This document shows positions 43,918 to 52,788 of a stretch of DNA of 64,000 nucleotides, one piece after another; position 1 is the first letter of the stretch; the number at the start of each line of letters is the position of its first letter. The translations under genes and the position numbers were made by a program. This DNA is from Lysinibacillus_B sp031181585 (GTDB lineage Bacteria > Bacillota > Bacilli > Bacillales_A > Planococcaceae). The notes beneath the pieces were generated by a model. The model was not told the origin of the DNA and did no database searches. It was given only the letters and a program-made list of their open reading frames with translations. The stretch covers positions 4,340,001 to 4,404,000 of the forward strand of contig NZ_CP154840.1 in the NCBI RefSeq assembly GCF_047301505.1, written 5' to 3'.

Positions 43918-44006
43918 TCTTTTTTAAAGCTGTCTACTTGACAGGGGTAAGTCCAATGCGAGGGTTTTCTATTATCTCATCGTGATATTAAAAGTCCCAT
44001 AAAGAC

Positions 44007-44609
44007 TTATTTTTTAATGAACATTTGTGTCCAATAGTTGCCGTCAGCTACATATCCTACACCAATGTGTGAATATTTAGAGCTCATGATATTTGCACGG
44101 TGGCCTTCACTGTTCATCCAAGCCTGTACCACTTGTGCAGCTGATTTTTGACCTTTGGCGATATTTTCACCTGCTGCTGTATATGAGATACCGAAGTGTT
44201 TCATCATATCAAATGGTGATCCATAAGTTGGGCTTGTATGACTGAAGTAGTTTTTATCATGCATATCTTGTGATTTATATTTTGCTACACGAGAAAGCTC
44301 CCAATCGATTTTAAGTGGAGATAATCCTGCTTTTGCACGTTCTACGTTCACAAGACGTACAACTTCCTCTTCTACACTTGCCTGTGCATTTTCAGCAATC
44401 ACAATCTTTTGACCTGGATAAATTAAATCCGGATTTGCTAGATTTGGGTTTAAAGAAATTAACTCTGAAAGGCCTACTTGGTTTTTTGAAGCAATTTTCC
44501 AGAGAGTGTCGCCTTTTACTACTGTATATGTTGAAGATGCCGCTGAAGCGGAAATCGGTAATGCAATTGATAATGTAAGAGCTGCTACCATAGCTACTTT
44601 TTTAAACAT
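44007..44609 (-). CDS. Secreted LysM-CAP (SCP-like) protein
   Basis: Exported cell-wall protein of 200 residues from ATG 44609 (GGATG upstream). Signal peptide ends near ASA-ASS (about residue 23). One LysM domain (YTVVKGDTLWKIASKNQ to PGQKIVIA, about 28-72) anchors it to peptidoglycan; a CAP domain follows with LVNVERAKAGLSPLKIDW and GENIAKGQK and HRANIMSSKYSHIGVGY. This is like B. subtilis YkwD or SafA-related spore proteins. Catalytic role not known. Confidence 0.9.
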   Translation of the reverse strand: MFKKVAMVAALTLSIALPISASAASSTYTVVKGDTLWKIASKNQVGLSELISLNPNLANPDLIYPGQKIVIAENAQASVEEEVVRLVNVERAKAGLSPLKIDWELSRVAKYKSQDMHDKNYFSHTSPTYGSPFDMMKHFGISYTAAGENIAKGQKSAAQVVQAWMNSEGHRANIMSSKYSHIGVGYVADGNYWTQMFIKK

Positions 44610-44886
44610 GTAAATCATCCTTTCTTTTTGGTATGCACCCATCATAACTGAAACTCCTAGACTAAATCACTATCGAAAATTTGGTAGGATCATTACAAAA
44701 TCGTTACATTTGTCACATTAGAAAGGTCCTATCCTAAAATAAACAGGTTTCTCTTGAAATATTTTTGTAACATAAAAAGAAATAGGAATAAATTTCATGT
44801 TTTTTATTTTATATCCCCTATATTTTTCTTTAAATAATAATAGAATCGGCAGTATTTAATCTAAAAGAAAGGATGGAAGATGGATT
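44610..44886. other. AT-rich spacer without a supported gene
   Basis: The region between the CAP-LysM gene start and the small frame at 44887 is AT-rich. I see no RNA structure with a T-run and no coding sequence. Promoters for the flanking divergent genes probably lie here but none stands out. Confidence 0.4.
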
Positions 44887-44958
44887 ATGCTAAGGCCCTT
44901 ATGTCATACTGAGGAAGGACGCATTTTATATGCTTTTGTATTAAGAAAAGCACAATAA
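44887..44958 (+). CDS. Possible small leader frame upstream of pgeF (23 codons)
   Basis: Frame MLRPLCHTEEGRILYAFV followed by LRKAQ and TAA, ending 12 bases before pgeF. It has a modest GGA-type site upstream. Either a coupled leader or chance. Evidence is only position and an open frame. Confidence 0.25.
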   Translation: MLRPLCHTEEGRILYAFVLRKAQ

Positions 44959-44970
44959 TAGGAGGAAACA

Positions 44971-45729
44971 ATGAAGTATTATATGAATAGTGAGGATTTC
45001 ATTGCTGGAACGACGATGAAGGAGACAGCCGTGGGGGAATTAAACAATATGGCGCTTCATGTTTGTGAAAATCCAGAAACCGTAATCAAAAATCGCGAAC
45101 AGCTGGCTGCGGAACTTGACTGCGAACTCAGTGACTTTGTATGTGCGAACCAAACTCATAGTGCTAACTTTTATAAGGTAACAAAAGCGGATTGTGGAAG
45201 AGGTGCCTTTACACTCAATAATGCCATTGCAGATACAGATGCATTGTATACGTATGAAAAGGGGATTGCCCTTACTTCATTTTCTGCCGATTGTGTACCC
45301 GTCCTTTTATATAATGAAAAAAGCGGCGTAATTGCTGCCATCCATTCAGGCTGGCAAGGGACCGTGAAGGAAGTGACACCTAAGCTTTTGCAACAATTGA
45401 TTATGGTGGAGGAGAATGACCCTTCCTCATTTCATGTCTATATCGGTCCCGCATTAAGTCAGCAAAAGTTTGAGGTTGACTTTGACGTATACGAGAAGTT
45501 TAAGGCCTTAGGTTATGCAGATGAATTTATATACTATAAGGAAGAAACGAAGAAATATCATATTGATAATCAAAAAACTGTCAAGAAACAATGTGAGCTT
45601 GCCGGTATCCCTTCTTCACACATTACGATTGACCCTACATGCACCTATCTAGATACCCATGGATTTTCTTACCGCGAAGATAAAGGATGCGGAAGACATA
45701 TGAGCTTTATTATGAAAAAGAAACGATAA
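44971..45729 (+). CDS. pgeF: Peptidoglycan editing factor PgeF (laccase domain, YfiH/YlmD type)
   Basis: Multicopper-oxidase-like fold enzyme of the PgeF family, which removes mis-incorporated amino acids from peptidoglycan precursors in E. coli, and is also reported with purine nucleoside phosphorylase/adenosine deaminase activity. The 252 residues show the zinc/copper-site residues in ANQTHSANFY, SFSADCVPVLLYN and AAIHSGWQGT. AGGAGG precedes the ATG. In B. subtilis ylmD is in a cell-division cluster; here it stands alone next to cell-wall genes. Confidence 0.9.
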   Translation: MKYYMNSEDFIAGTTMKETAVGELNNMALHVCENPETVIKNREQLAAELDCELSDFVCANQTHSANFYKVTKADCGRGAFTLNNAIADTDALYTYEKGIALTSFSADCVPVLLYNEKSGVIAAIHSGWQGTVKEVTPKLLQQLIMVEENDPSSFHVYIGPALSQQKFEVDFDVYEKFKALGYADEFIYYKEETKKYHIDNQKTVKKQCELAGIPSSHITIDPTCTYLDTHGFSYREDKGCGRHMSFIMKKKR

Positions 45730-45750
45730 AAACACCGCTTCGGTGTTTTA
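45728..45750. terminator. Bidirectional terminator between pgeF and the kinase gene
   Basis: AAAACACCG, loop CTT, CGGTGTTTT: a perfect nine-base stem with A and T arms, serving both convergent genes. It overlaps the end of the pgeF and kinase frames. Confidence 0.8.
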
Positions 45751-46632
45751 TTCGTTTAAGAGATCCTCAAGCCACTGAATAGTGGTCAGCATTTCTCTCC
45801 GGTTCCCTTCATCTTCTACCGCCCAGCATGTTTGAAGTATAAGAAGTGCAATAGATGCTTTAAGCAATCTCTTTTTATTTACACGCAGCAGAATACAGAT
45901 GCTTTCTACACGTTGTTTTAAAATGCTTTGGCTTCGCAGCTCATTAAAAAGAAAAGGGACGAAATCAAAATACACATCCCCTACTACACCTTTCGGATCA
46001 ATCGCACACCATCCGCATTTTTGATCATATAAAATATTATAATGATGGAGATCTCCGTGCAGCAATTCATCACCTGCTGATGTTGTTTGAATCTCTTTTA
46101 CATAGTGACGTGCTTGTGCTACAAGTTTGCCTGAAATAGGACCGTCTTCTTTCGGATATCTTTTCGTATACTCATCAAGTCCATTAAACCACTGATAAAT
46201 GGAGAGGAATGATGGATTTGCGGGCTTTCTTATTGCCTTCCATACATCTATATACTGTAGAATAACCGCTTCCTCATCTTTTACTTCAGACAGCATATTG
46301 CCAGGCTCCAGCCGCTCAAGCAATAGAACTCCATCTGCCTCATCGAAAGCTACTAGTTTTGCAAAACGCTCACCACCATATATTTCTACGGCATGTATTT
46401 CACGTGTAACATCCAATCCTGGTATGCCAAACTTTAAAATAAAGGGATGCTGCTCCGAATCTCTTGCCTTTACTACATAATTATATGAAAGATTATCTAC
46501 AGGACCCTCAATATAAAGCTGCCATTTTTCTGTATATCTCTCTACCAAAGCAGGAAGAAAGGATAGCCATTTCTCTCCTTCTTCCCCGAAGACGGTCATC
46601 ATTTTCCTTTTAAAATCTGCAGGAATGTTCAT
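45748..46632 (-). CDS. Aminoglycoside/hydroxyurea phosphotransferase family protein
   Basis: Kinase of about 294 residues of the APH(6)/hydroxyurea resistance type (streptomycin 6-kinase-like). The catalytic loop HGDLHHYNIL near residue 209 and the metal-binding AIDPKGVVGDVYFDF segment with its Asp match the family. ATG 46632 is chosen because GAGGATACG lies just before; the frame is open upstream without a site. It may confer streptomycin resistance or phosphorylate a metabolite; not provable here. Downstream of the PAS-GGDEF gene. Confidence 0.85.
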   Translation of the reverse strand: MNIPADFKRKMMTVFGEEGEKWLSFLPALVERYTEKWQLYIEGPVDNLSYNYVVKARDSEQHPFILKFGIPGLDVTREIHAVEIYGGERFAKLVAFDEADGVLLLERLEPGNMLSEVKDEEAVILQYIDVWKAIRKPANPSFLSIYQWFNGLDEYTKRYPKEDGPISGKLVAQARHYVKEIQTTSAGDELLHGDLHHYNILYDQKCGWCAIDPKGVVGDVYFDFVPFLFNELRSQSILKQRVESICILLRVNKKRLLKASIALLILQTCWAVEDEGNRREMLTTIQWLEDLLNE

Positions 46633-46721
46633 CGTATCCTCTTCCTTTGCAAGTATATATTGAAAAAATCCCACTGGAACAAATTCAGTGGGATGCGGTT
46701 TTTCACTATAGAACAAACTGT

Positions 46722-47702
46722 TTACTCTATTTCATCAAAATGAAGGGCACGATTTTTGCCATTTCTTTTAGCAGTATAGAGAGCTCGATCTGCATTGACA
46801 AGAATAGAGGTTTCGTTATCTTTCTCTGTAAACGTAGCAATTCCAATACTCACCGTCAAGCTCCCTATTTCCTCCCATATGGCCTTTACAACTGCCTGAT
46901 TTAACTGCTCTGCAAGTATTTTCGATTCGCCAACATCTGTATGAGGAAGAAGGATTGTAAATTCCTCTCCTCCAAACCGGGCCACAATATCAGTCACACG
47001 AGCACAGCTTTCTAAAATCCTTGCTAGTTTACCTAATACAATGTCTCCAACTTGATGCCCATACGTATCATTCACTTTTTTAAAGTAATCAATATCTATA
47101 ATTTGGAGAGAAAAAGGGGTTCCTTCTTGATGATAGAAACAAATCTGCTCTTCCAGCTTTTCCTGAAAGAAACGGCGATTTTTAAGACCCGTAAGCTTGT
47201 CTGTATTTGATAGCTCTATCAAATTGGAATTGACAGCCAAGAGCTCTGCCTGTGTTTTTTCGATTTCACGATAGATCTGTTCCAGCTTGGCAAGTGCCTG
47301 CCCCTTTTCTATATAAGCTTCTTCCATCTTCCTTTTCGTAACCCGAAGCTCCTGCTCATAATCCATTCGCTTTTTCATTTGTACTAAAATACAATCAATA
47401 ACCTTTTCTCCCTTCCACTCAGTGCATCTTGCATTCAGCAGGAAAGGAATAGATTGGCCACTCGCGTTGCGGCAACTGATAAATAATTCTTCTATATAGC
47501 CATGCAGATTAATGTTAGGGAAAAAATAAGAGTGAAAAATTAATCTAGTGCTCATCGGTAAAAGGCTTTCTACATGCTTTCCAATCAGATTCTCTTTTTT
47601 ATATTCCATCCAGTCGAGGAAGGTCTCGTTTACCTCCTCAATACACCCATTTTCATTAATGGAAAGAAAACCGCATGGCGCATTTCTTAAACGTTCTTCC
47701 AT
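46722..47702 (-). CDS. PAS-domain diguanylate cyclase
   Basis: Cytoplasmic c-di-GMP synthase of 326 residues. PAS domain (about 1-115), a short coiled coil (RKMEEAYIEKGQALAKLEQI), then a GGDEF domain. The active-site motif is intact as RFGGEEF near residue 254, with RVTD five residues before it, the RxxD inhibitory I-site. It starts 31 bases after the RsbQ-like gene and is predicted to be its partner; the PAS domain would sense a product of that hydrolase. Confidence 0.92.
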   Translation of the reverse strand: MEERLRNAPCGFLSINENGCIEEVNETFLDWMEYKKENLIGKHVESLLPMSTRLIFHSYFFPNINLHGYIEELFISCRNASGQSIPFLLNARCTEWKGEKVIDCILVQMKKRMDYEQELRVTKRKMEEAYIEKGQALAKLEQIYREIEKTQAELLAVNSNLIELSNTDKLTGLKNRRFFQEKLEEQICFYHQEGTPFSLQIIDIDYFKKVNDTYGHQVGDIVLGKLARILESCARVTDIVARFGGEEFTILLPHTDVGESKILAEQLNQAVVKAIWEEIGSLTVSIGIATFTEKDNETSILVNADRALYTAKRNGKNRALHFDEIE

Positions 47703-47733
47703 AATATATCTCCCTTAATTGCCTCTTCCATCC

Positions 47734-48537
47734 TTAGCTGTTCTGTAAGAACTTCGCAATAACTTCCCCTGTTTCTTCTGGCTTACTGATATGAGGGTAA
47801 TGTCCCTTTGCCTCCATCAGATAAAAGGTGCTATTTTTCAAATGTTTATGTAAATACTCTCCTGCCTCAATCGGTACAATGCTATCATTTGAACATTGAA
47901 TGATCAGCGTAGGAAGATTTGCTTTTGACAGACTCTCCCGATGATCGGAAAAGAAGGTTACCTCTGCAAACTCACGTGCTGCCCATGGTACTGTAGAAAC
48001 AAAGCTTTTCTCTATCTCTTTCGTCAGCTCTGGATTTTGCGCAGCATCCGACACTAGAGGGGCCAAGTAACTTGCCCACCCTGCAAAGTTCATCTCCATC
48101 ATATCCAGCAGCTCCATAATATCTCCTTTTTCAAACCCTCCGTAATAGCCATCACTGTCATTTAAATATCGCGGAGAGGCTCCAATCATGACTAGTTTAT
48201 CAAAGCAGTCCGGTCGCTTAATCGAAGCAAGCATTCCGATCATGGCGCTGATGGAATGTCCGATAAAAATAATATCTTCAAGTTGTAGTTCTTCTATTAT
48301 ATCGAGTATATCTTGAACATAGCCATGTAATGTATTATATTTTGCGGATTCATATGATTCTATATCTGATTTTCCTGCTCCCACATAGTCAAATAGCACA
48401 AGTCGATAATCTTCTTCGAATAATGGAACCATGTAACGCCACATATTTTGGTCACAACCAAATCCATGGGCTAACATCATTATTTTCTCTCCCTGTCCTA
48501 TCACTTTTACGTTATTTCGTTTCATCACTTCATTCAT
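47734..48537 (-). CDS. RsbQ-like alpha/beta hydrolase
   Basis: Alpha/beta hydrolase of 267 residues resembling B. subtilis RsbQ. The nucleophile elbow is GHSISAMIGM near residue 94, the Asp is in CSNDSIVPIEAGEYL and the His in KGHYPHISKPEE near residue 247, and HGFGCDQNMWR near residue 24 forms the oxyanion region. RsbQ works with a PAS-PP2C partner (RsbP); here the neighbour is PAS-GGDEF, so the likely output is c-di-GMP. Confidence 0.9.
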   Translation of the reverse strand: MNEVMKRNNVKVIGQGEKIMMLAHGFGCDQNMWRYMVPLFEEDYRLVLFDYVGAGKSDIESYESAKYNTLHGYVQDILDIIEELQLEDIIFIGHSISAMIGMLASIKRPDCFDKLVMIGASPRYLNDSDGYYGGFEKGDIMELLDMMEMNFAGWASYLAPLVSDAAQNPELTKEIEKSFVSTVPWAAREFAEVTFFSDHRESLSKANLPTLIIQCSNDSIVPIEAGEYLHKHLKNSTFYLMEAKGHYPHISKPEETGEVIAKFLQNS

Positions 48538-48832
48538 GAGGAAATAATCAACCTCCCTTTTTTTCCATATTTTTTATTTTGAATGGAAATATCTTAAATA
48601 GCAAGTAGTATCGAAATCAGTTATTATCATTAACATAATTTTTTATATTGCTAATTTAACATGACAGGCAGTAAAAATAAGTATAAAAATATAAAATCAT
48701 ACGATGTATATAGTAACCTTTAATTTTACTCCACTAATTTGTAATTCTAAAGCCTTGGTCACAAACTAACAGTTCATAAATTACTTTTCTTCTTCATATA
48801 TTATGGGAGCTTTCAATACAGGGAGGCACAAC
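48538..48832. other. AT-rich spacer upstream of the LysM-M14 peptidase gene
   Basis: Very AT-rich. I see no convincing promoter consensus or gene. It separates the divergent RsbQ-like and peptidase genes. Confidence 0.4.
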
Positions 48833-50023
48833 ATGGATGTATATATGAGAGCAGGGGATTCCCTTTGGTACTATAGTCAATTATTTAGAATCCCTCTCCA
48901 GCTAATCATCGACTCCAATCGAAATCTCAATCCACAACGGATAGCCCTCGGAGAGCGGATCCGAATACCCGGCTATGCCATTCAGCGCTATCAAATCAAA
49001 GTGAATGATTCCTTATGGTCAATTGCTAGACAGCGTAATCTACCCCTAGATGCTCTTCTTCTTCTAAATCCAACGGTCAATCCTGACTACTTACAGATTG
49101 GCCAAACAATTAACGTCCCACTTCGCGTTACATGGAGGCTCGTCAACGGTAAACAAAATTATGATTATGAAACGATGCGAAATGATTTACAGCGCTTACT
49201 GACGATCTACCCCTTTTTACAAGTTTCTTCTATTGGAGATTCAGTATTAGGGAATGAATTACCTGAAGTGCTGGTTGGAAGAGGAGATAAAAGAGTTCAC
49301 TATAATGGCTCCTTCCATGCCAATGAATGGATTACTACACCGGTCATTATGACTTTCTTAAATGATTATGCTCTTTCTCTTACGAACCAACATACAATTC
49401 GCGGAGTTGTCACTTCGCTTTTATATGAACAAACAATTCTTTCCGTTGTCCCAATGGTGAATCCTGATGGTGTCAATTTAGTATTACATGGCCCGCCTGG
49501 AGAAGAGCCTTATCAAAATAATGTAGTCGAATGGAATAGCGGCAGTATGGATTTTTCAGGCTGGAAGGCAAATATAAATGGTGTAGATTTGAATGACCAG
49601 TTCCCAGCAGAATGGGAAAGGGAAAGAGAAGATAATCCGAAAACACCTGGGCCGAGGGATTATGGAGGAGAAAGACCGTTATCACAACCAGAGTCTATAG
49701 CGATGGCTGATCTAACAAGAAGACGTGATTTTGCACGTGTGCTGGCTTTCCATACGCAGGGCGAAGTAATCTTTTGGGGATTTGAAAACCTTGAGCCCCC
49801 CGAAAACGAGGTACTGGCCGAGGAATTTGGGCGGGTAAGCGGATATGAACCAGTTAGAACGGTTGACAGCTACGCTGGCTATAAGGATTGGTTCATCCAG
49901 GATTGGCGCCGTCCTGGCTTTACGGTTGAGCTTGGTCTTGGCACGAACCCCCTTCCTATTGCCCAATTTGATGAGATTTATGAAGAAGCATTGGGAATAT
50001 TCCTTGCTGCCTTATATTTATAA
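48833..50023 (+). CDS. LysM-M14 gamma-D-glutamyl-meso-DAP peptidase
   Basis: Peptidoglycan hydrolase of about 396 residues, like endopeptidase I of Lysinibacillus sphaericus and B. subtilis YqgT. Two N-terminal LysM domains (MRAGDSLWYYSQ and VNDSLWSIARQRN; about 3-46 and 53-97) are followed by an M14 domain: HANEW (zinc His/Glu) near residue 161, second zinc His in AFHTQGEV, and catalytic Glu in FTVELGLGTNP near residue 363. ATG 48833 has GGGAGG seven bases upstream. No signal peptide is visible; the homologue acts in sporulating cells. Confidence 0.9.
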   Translation: MDVYMRAGDSLWYYSQLFRIPLQLIIDSNRNLNPQRIALGERIRIPGYAIQRYQIKVNDSLWSIARQRNLPLDALLLLNPTVNPDYLQIGQTINVPLRVTWRLVNGKQNYDYETMRNDLQRLLTIYPFLQVSSIGDSVLGNELPEVLVGRGDKRVHYNGSFHANEWITTPVIMTFLNDYALSLTNQHTIRGVVTSLLYEQTILSVVPMVNPDGVNLVLHGPPGEEPYQNNVVEWNSGSMDFSGWKANINGVDLNDQFPAEWEREREDNPKTPGPRDYGGERPLSQPESIAMADLTRRRDFARVLAFHTQGEVIFWGFENLEPPENEVLAEEFGRVSGYEPVRTVDSYAGYKDWFIQDWRRPGFTVELGLGTNPLPIAQFDEIYEEALGIFLAALYL

Positions 50024-50040
50024 ATGGTGAAATGCAAAGA

Positions 50041-50076
50041 AGCACATCCATATTTTAAAATATGGATGTGCTTTCA
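50041..50076 (+). terminator. Terminator after the M14 peptidase gene
   Basis: AGCACATCCATATT, loop TTAA, AATATGGATGTGCT then TTCAT; perfect 14-base stem with a weak T-run. Confidence 0.7.
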
Positions 50077-50122
50077 TCTGGCTAGAAGAAGCGCCGTTTT
50101 CCGTTCCTTAACTTACTATTCT

Positions 50123-50806
50123 TTATTCAGCATAGTCATCTTTTCGAGCCCGTTCGATTTCTTTTCTAGAAACCTGTCCTGGTAGCTCGTCAATCTCTGA
50201 AATTGGCAGTGATTCAATTTCTTCGTCCATTCCCATTTCTTCAGGGTCATCATATAACTCATTATAATCATCAAAATCCCCTTCAAAATCAGATGGAGTT
50301 TCCGATGTACCATACTGTGCAACAATTTGGAACGTATCTTCATAATCATGGATGTCATCTTTATCATCCCGCCCTGCAAAGGAATTGTCCACCGGTGGCA
50401 GAATCACCTGCTCTTCTACAGGACGATCAGTAGGCACTGATTTGGCGTCTGTATGATCGATGCAGAACAAAGTATACGGCAGAGCTTCTAAACGTTCATA
50501 AGGAATTTCTGTTCCACATGTAATACAAACACCATACGTTCCATTTTCCATAGCTTCTAGTGCAGTATTTACCTTTGTGAGTTCATCGTTATTATGAACC
50601 TTCAATGCCATATCTTTTTCGCGTTCAAATAACTCAGTTGCCAAGTCTGCAGGATGATTATCAATCGTTGATAATTCGTCTACCGAATCACGCAGACTCC
50701 CCTTGTCTAAAAAATCATCCTCATCTATTAATTCCTGTGCTGAATTTTTCTGTTCGAGTAACATCTTCTTTAACTCTGCTTTTTGTTTTTCTGTTAGAAT
50801 GACCAA
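50123..50806 (-). CDS. TraR/DksA family zinc-finger protein (YteA type)
   Basis: Protein of about 227 residues with an acidic N-terminal coiled-coil half and the DksA zinc finger CITCGTEIPYERLEALPYTLFCIDH near residue 90, where the finger ligands are partly altered (C4-like signature with His at the end). The C-terminal third is acidic. DksA-like proteins regulate RNA polymerase with ppGpp; the role in Bacilli is less clear. TTG 50806 with AAGGACG upstream is the likely start. Confidence 0.8.
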   Translation of the reverse strand: MVILTEKQKAELKKMLLEQKNSAQELIDEDDFLDKGSLRDSVDELSTIDNHPADLATELFEREKDMALKVHNNDELTKVNTALEAMENGTYGVCITCGTEIPYERLEALPYTLFCIDHTDAKSVPTDRPVEEQVILPPVDNSFAGRDDKDDIHDYEDTFQIVAQYGTSETPSDFEGDFDDYNELYDDPEEMGMDEEIESLPISEIDELPGQVSRKEIERARKDDYAE

Positions 50807-50927
50807 CACGTCCTTCCTTTTCGTTTGTATTATGAGCAAAACGGCAGAAAGTTATAAAGGGCTTTACTATATTTCTTGCGTAAGTTCTTTTCCACCCTTT
50901 TATCTTGCATTAACAAGCAATAATTTA

Positions 50928-52094
50928 TTACTCATCCTCCACTTTCCCATACTTTCCGCCACCACCGTGGGTAATAGATAATTCCCCTTTTCTCGCTTTA
51001 TCAATCCATACTGCCAATTTTTCAGGAACGATTGCTGCAAGCTGCTCTCTCGTCACTTCATGTAAAATTGCCATCTCCGTACCAAAAGCCTGAAGTAATC
51101 GGTCAAAATTTTTCGGGCCAAGACCCGGAATAAAATCCAGCGGAACTTGATGAATATATGGTGGTCGGTCAATAGGAGACAGCTCTTCCCTTGAAAGCTC
51201 TTGTATACGAGTGGAAACACCTTTAATAAACGTGCTACCTCCACAATGCGGACAAGGTGCTTCTTCTTTATCTATCTGCCAGCCACATTTGGCACAGACG
51301 GTTTGATAGTACTTGCCAAGCAGTGGGTTCAATCCATAATTAGCGACAATCATGCGGCCATCCTGCTTATTCAATGCTTTTTTCAATTCATTGAAGCTTG
51401 GTTCCTCCAGTCGAACTTTTTGATATTCCCGGGCTATCTTACCAAGAGAGTGAGCATCCGAATTCGTCAAAAATGGATACTGCTGCAGCTCTTCAATTCT
51501 CTCCACCATATGCGTGTCGGAGCTTAATCCAAGCTCAATGGCATCAATTTGTTCGGCATCGAATACCTCATTTAGACTTGATTGTACCCCTTTTCCATAC
51601 AAACTTTTAAAGGGTGTAAAAACGTGAGCTGGAACAAATAATCCGCCCAGTTCATGTACCTTTGTTTGCAGCTCTCTTCCTTCAACATAGATACGCTGTG
51701 AACTGAGGTGGATATTTTTCACATGAAGACTCATCCATTCAGAAAATAATTTCATTTTCTCCAGGGATGGAAAATAAGCAAGGACATGTATCGGACCATG
51801 ACAATATTGGTCATACAGTTCAATCTCAGAACCAGGAATTAATGTCGTATCACCATATCGTAAGCCTCCGCCTGGCAGTTCTATCATCTCATTCTGCCTA
51901 ACCAGCTCTCCTAGCTCCATTAAAACCTCAGGAGAATGACAGTCAATAATTCCGATAAGATCCAGCCCCTTGCGGCTAGTAGCTGTTTTCAAAATATTGG
52001 TCAATGTAAGCGTTCGGCTGCCGGTAATTTTCACAGATCTCCCGCTCGCAGTACGGCCAATATGAATATGTAGGTCTGCATAAAATTCCTTCAC
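50928..52094 (-). CDS. Endonuclease Q (PHP-domain deaminated-DNA endonuclease)
   Basis: DNA repair nuclease of 388 residues that nicks 5' of deoxyuridine, hypoxanthine, xanthine or abasic sites. N-terminal PHP domain (ADLHIHIGRTA near residue 5, IGIIDCHSPEV near residue 47, LTNSDAHSLG near residue 220) holds the metal centre; a zinc finger (CAKCGW, CPHCGG near residue 275) follows and the C-terminus has a helix-hairpin-helix (FIPGLGPKNFDRLLQAFG). ATG 52094 fits the family. EndoQ is known in archaea and some Bacilli. Confidence 0.88.
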   Translation of the reverse strand: MKEFYADLHIHIGRTASGRSVKITGSRTLTLTNILKTATSRKGLDLIGIIDCHSPEVLMELGELVRQNEMIELPGGGLRYGDTTLIPGSEIELYDQYCHGPIHVLAYFPSLEKMKLFSEWMSLHVKNIHLSSQRIYVEGRELQTKVHELGGLFVPAHVFTPFKSLYGKGVQSSLNEVFDAEQIDAIELGLSSDTHMVERIEELQQYPFLTNSDAHSLGKIAREYQKVRLEEPSFNELKKALNKQDGRMIVANYGLNPLLGKYYQTVCAKCGWQIDKEEAPCPHCGGSTFIKGVSTRIQELSREELSPIDRPPYIHQVPLDFIPGLGPKNFDRLLQAFGTEMAILHEVTREQLAAIVPEKLAVWIDKARKGELSITHGGGGKYGKVEDE

Positions 52095-52291
52095 ATCTTT
52101 TCACCTCACCTTTAGCTTTTAACTTACCGTTAATTCTATACATACCCGATTTTAATCAGCAGCATGCCCTTTCACTACAGTAAGGGAACGTTCCTTTATT
52201 GGAGTCATTTTTCTCTCTCTCATGAATTTTCCCTGTGATAAAAAATCGGCTGGATGCCATATTAAAAATAATCTATACGAAAGGAGCAGTC

Positions 52292-52453
52292 ATGATGGGT
52301 AGAGATGATAAAAAAGGAAGCAGCCAGAATAAAGACACACTGCCGCAGACACCAAAAAACGAAAAGATTCCTCCAAACAAAATAAGAGAAGAGTTTTCAA
52401 AAGAATTGATAGAGATTGCGCAAGCTGCCAGCCGTCAACGTCATAAAAAATAG
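52292..52453 (+). CDS. YfhD family small protein
   Basis: Basic, acid-rich and probably disordered protein of 53 residues, starting (M)MGRDDKKGSSQNKDTLPQTPK, the YfhD type of Bacillus spore-related genes. ATG 52292 follows AAAGGAG at five bases; ATG 52295 is an alternative start. It lies 11 bases before sspH, so both are probably expressed together in the forespore. Function unknown. Confidence 0.75.
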   Translation: MMGRDDKKGSSQNKDTLPQTPKNEKIPPNKIREEFSKELIEIAQAASRQRHKK

Positions 52454-52464
52454 GGGGTTATCTT

Positions 52465-52656
52465 ATGGATTACCAGCGTGCTCAGGAAATTGTTAACTCC
52501 CCTTCGGAATACGAAGTCAGCTATAACGGGGTCTCCGTCTGGATTGATCAGTTACATGGCGATCAAAAGACGGCAACCGTCCATTTGAGACGTTCATTAG
52601 AAGAGCGCTCTGAAGTAGCTATTGCCGAGTTAAAAGAAGAACACAAAGTCCACTAA
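52465..52656 (+). CDS. sspH: Small acid-soluble spore protein, H type
   Basis: Protein of 63 residues matching the SspH family: opening MDYQRAQEIVNSPSEYEVSYNGVSVWI and the charged end with HLRRSLEERSEV. SspH proteins are made in the developing spore under sigma-G. GGGGGTTATCTT precedes the ATG. It supports that the organism forms spores. Confidence 0.85.
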   Translation: MDYQRAQEIVNSPSEYEVSYNGVSVWIDQLHGDQKTATVHLRRSLEERSEVAIAELKEEHKVH

Positions 52657-52669
52657 TAATAAATGTAGT

Positions 52670-52700
52670 ACAGTGCCTATTGAGATTTCTCAAGCACTGT
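52670..52700 (+). terminator. Terminator-like hairpin after sspH
   Basis: ACAGTGC, inner hairpin TTGAG-ATTT-CTCAA, GCACTGT. Seven-base outer stem; no T-run follows, so it may act by other means. Confidence 0.45.
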
Positions 52701-52788
52701 TGGCTTCTGATACGTACACGTATAGATAGCTGGAAGTCAAACTCACTTTAAGAAAAGTACTCTTACCGACTAGAATTTCTTAATAAAA

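Larger units (their letters stand above)
42641..43955 (+). mobile_element. IS3-family insertion sequence, 1315 bp, complete
   Basis: Ends TG...CA with 25-base inverted repeats: TGATATTATCCCCTTTAAGTAGACA-type left (42641-42665) and its partner at 43931-43955; the inner nine bases AAGTAGACA are identical. The 3-base ATG flanks on both sides (42638-42640 and 43956-43958) are the target duplication. It carries orfA and orfB with a -1 frameshift site, as in the IS150/IS3 groups. All parts appear intact, so it may be active and recent. Confidence 0.95.
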
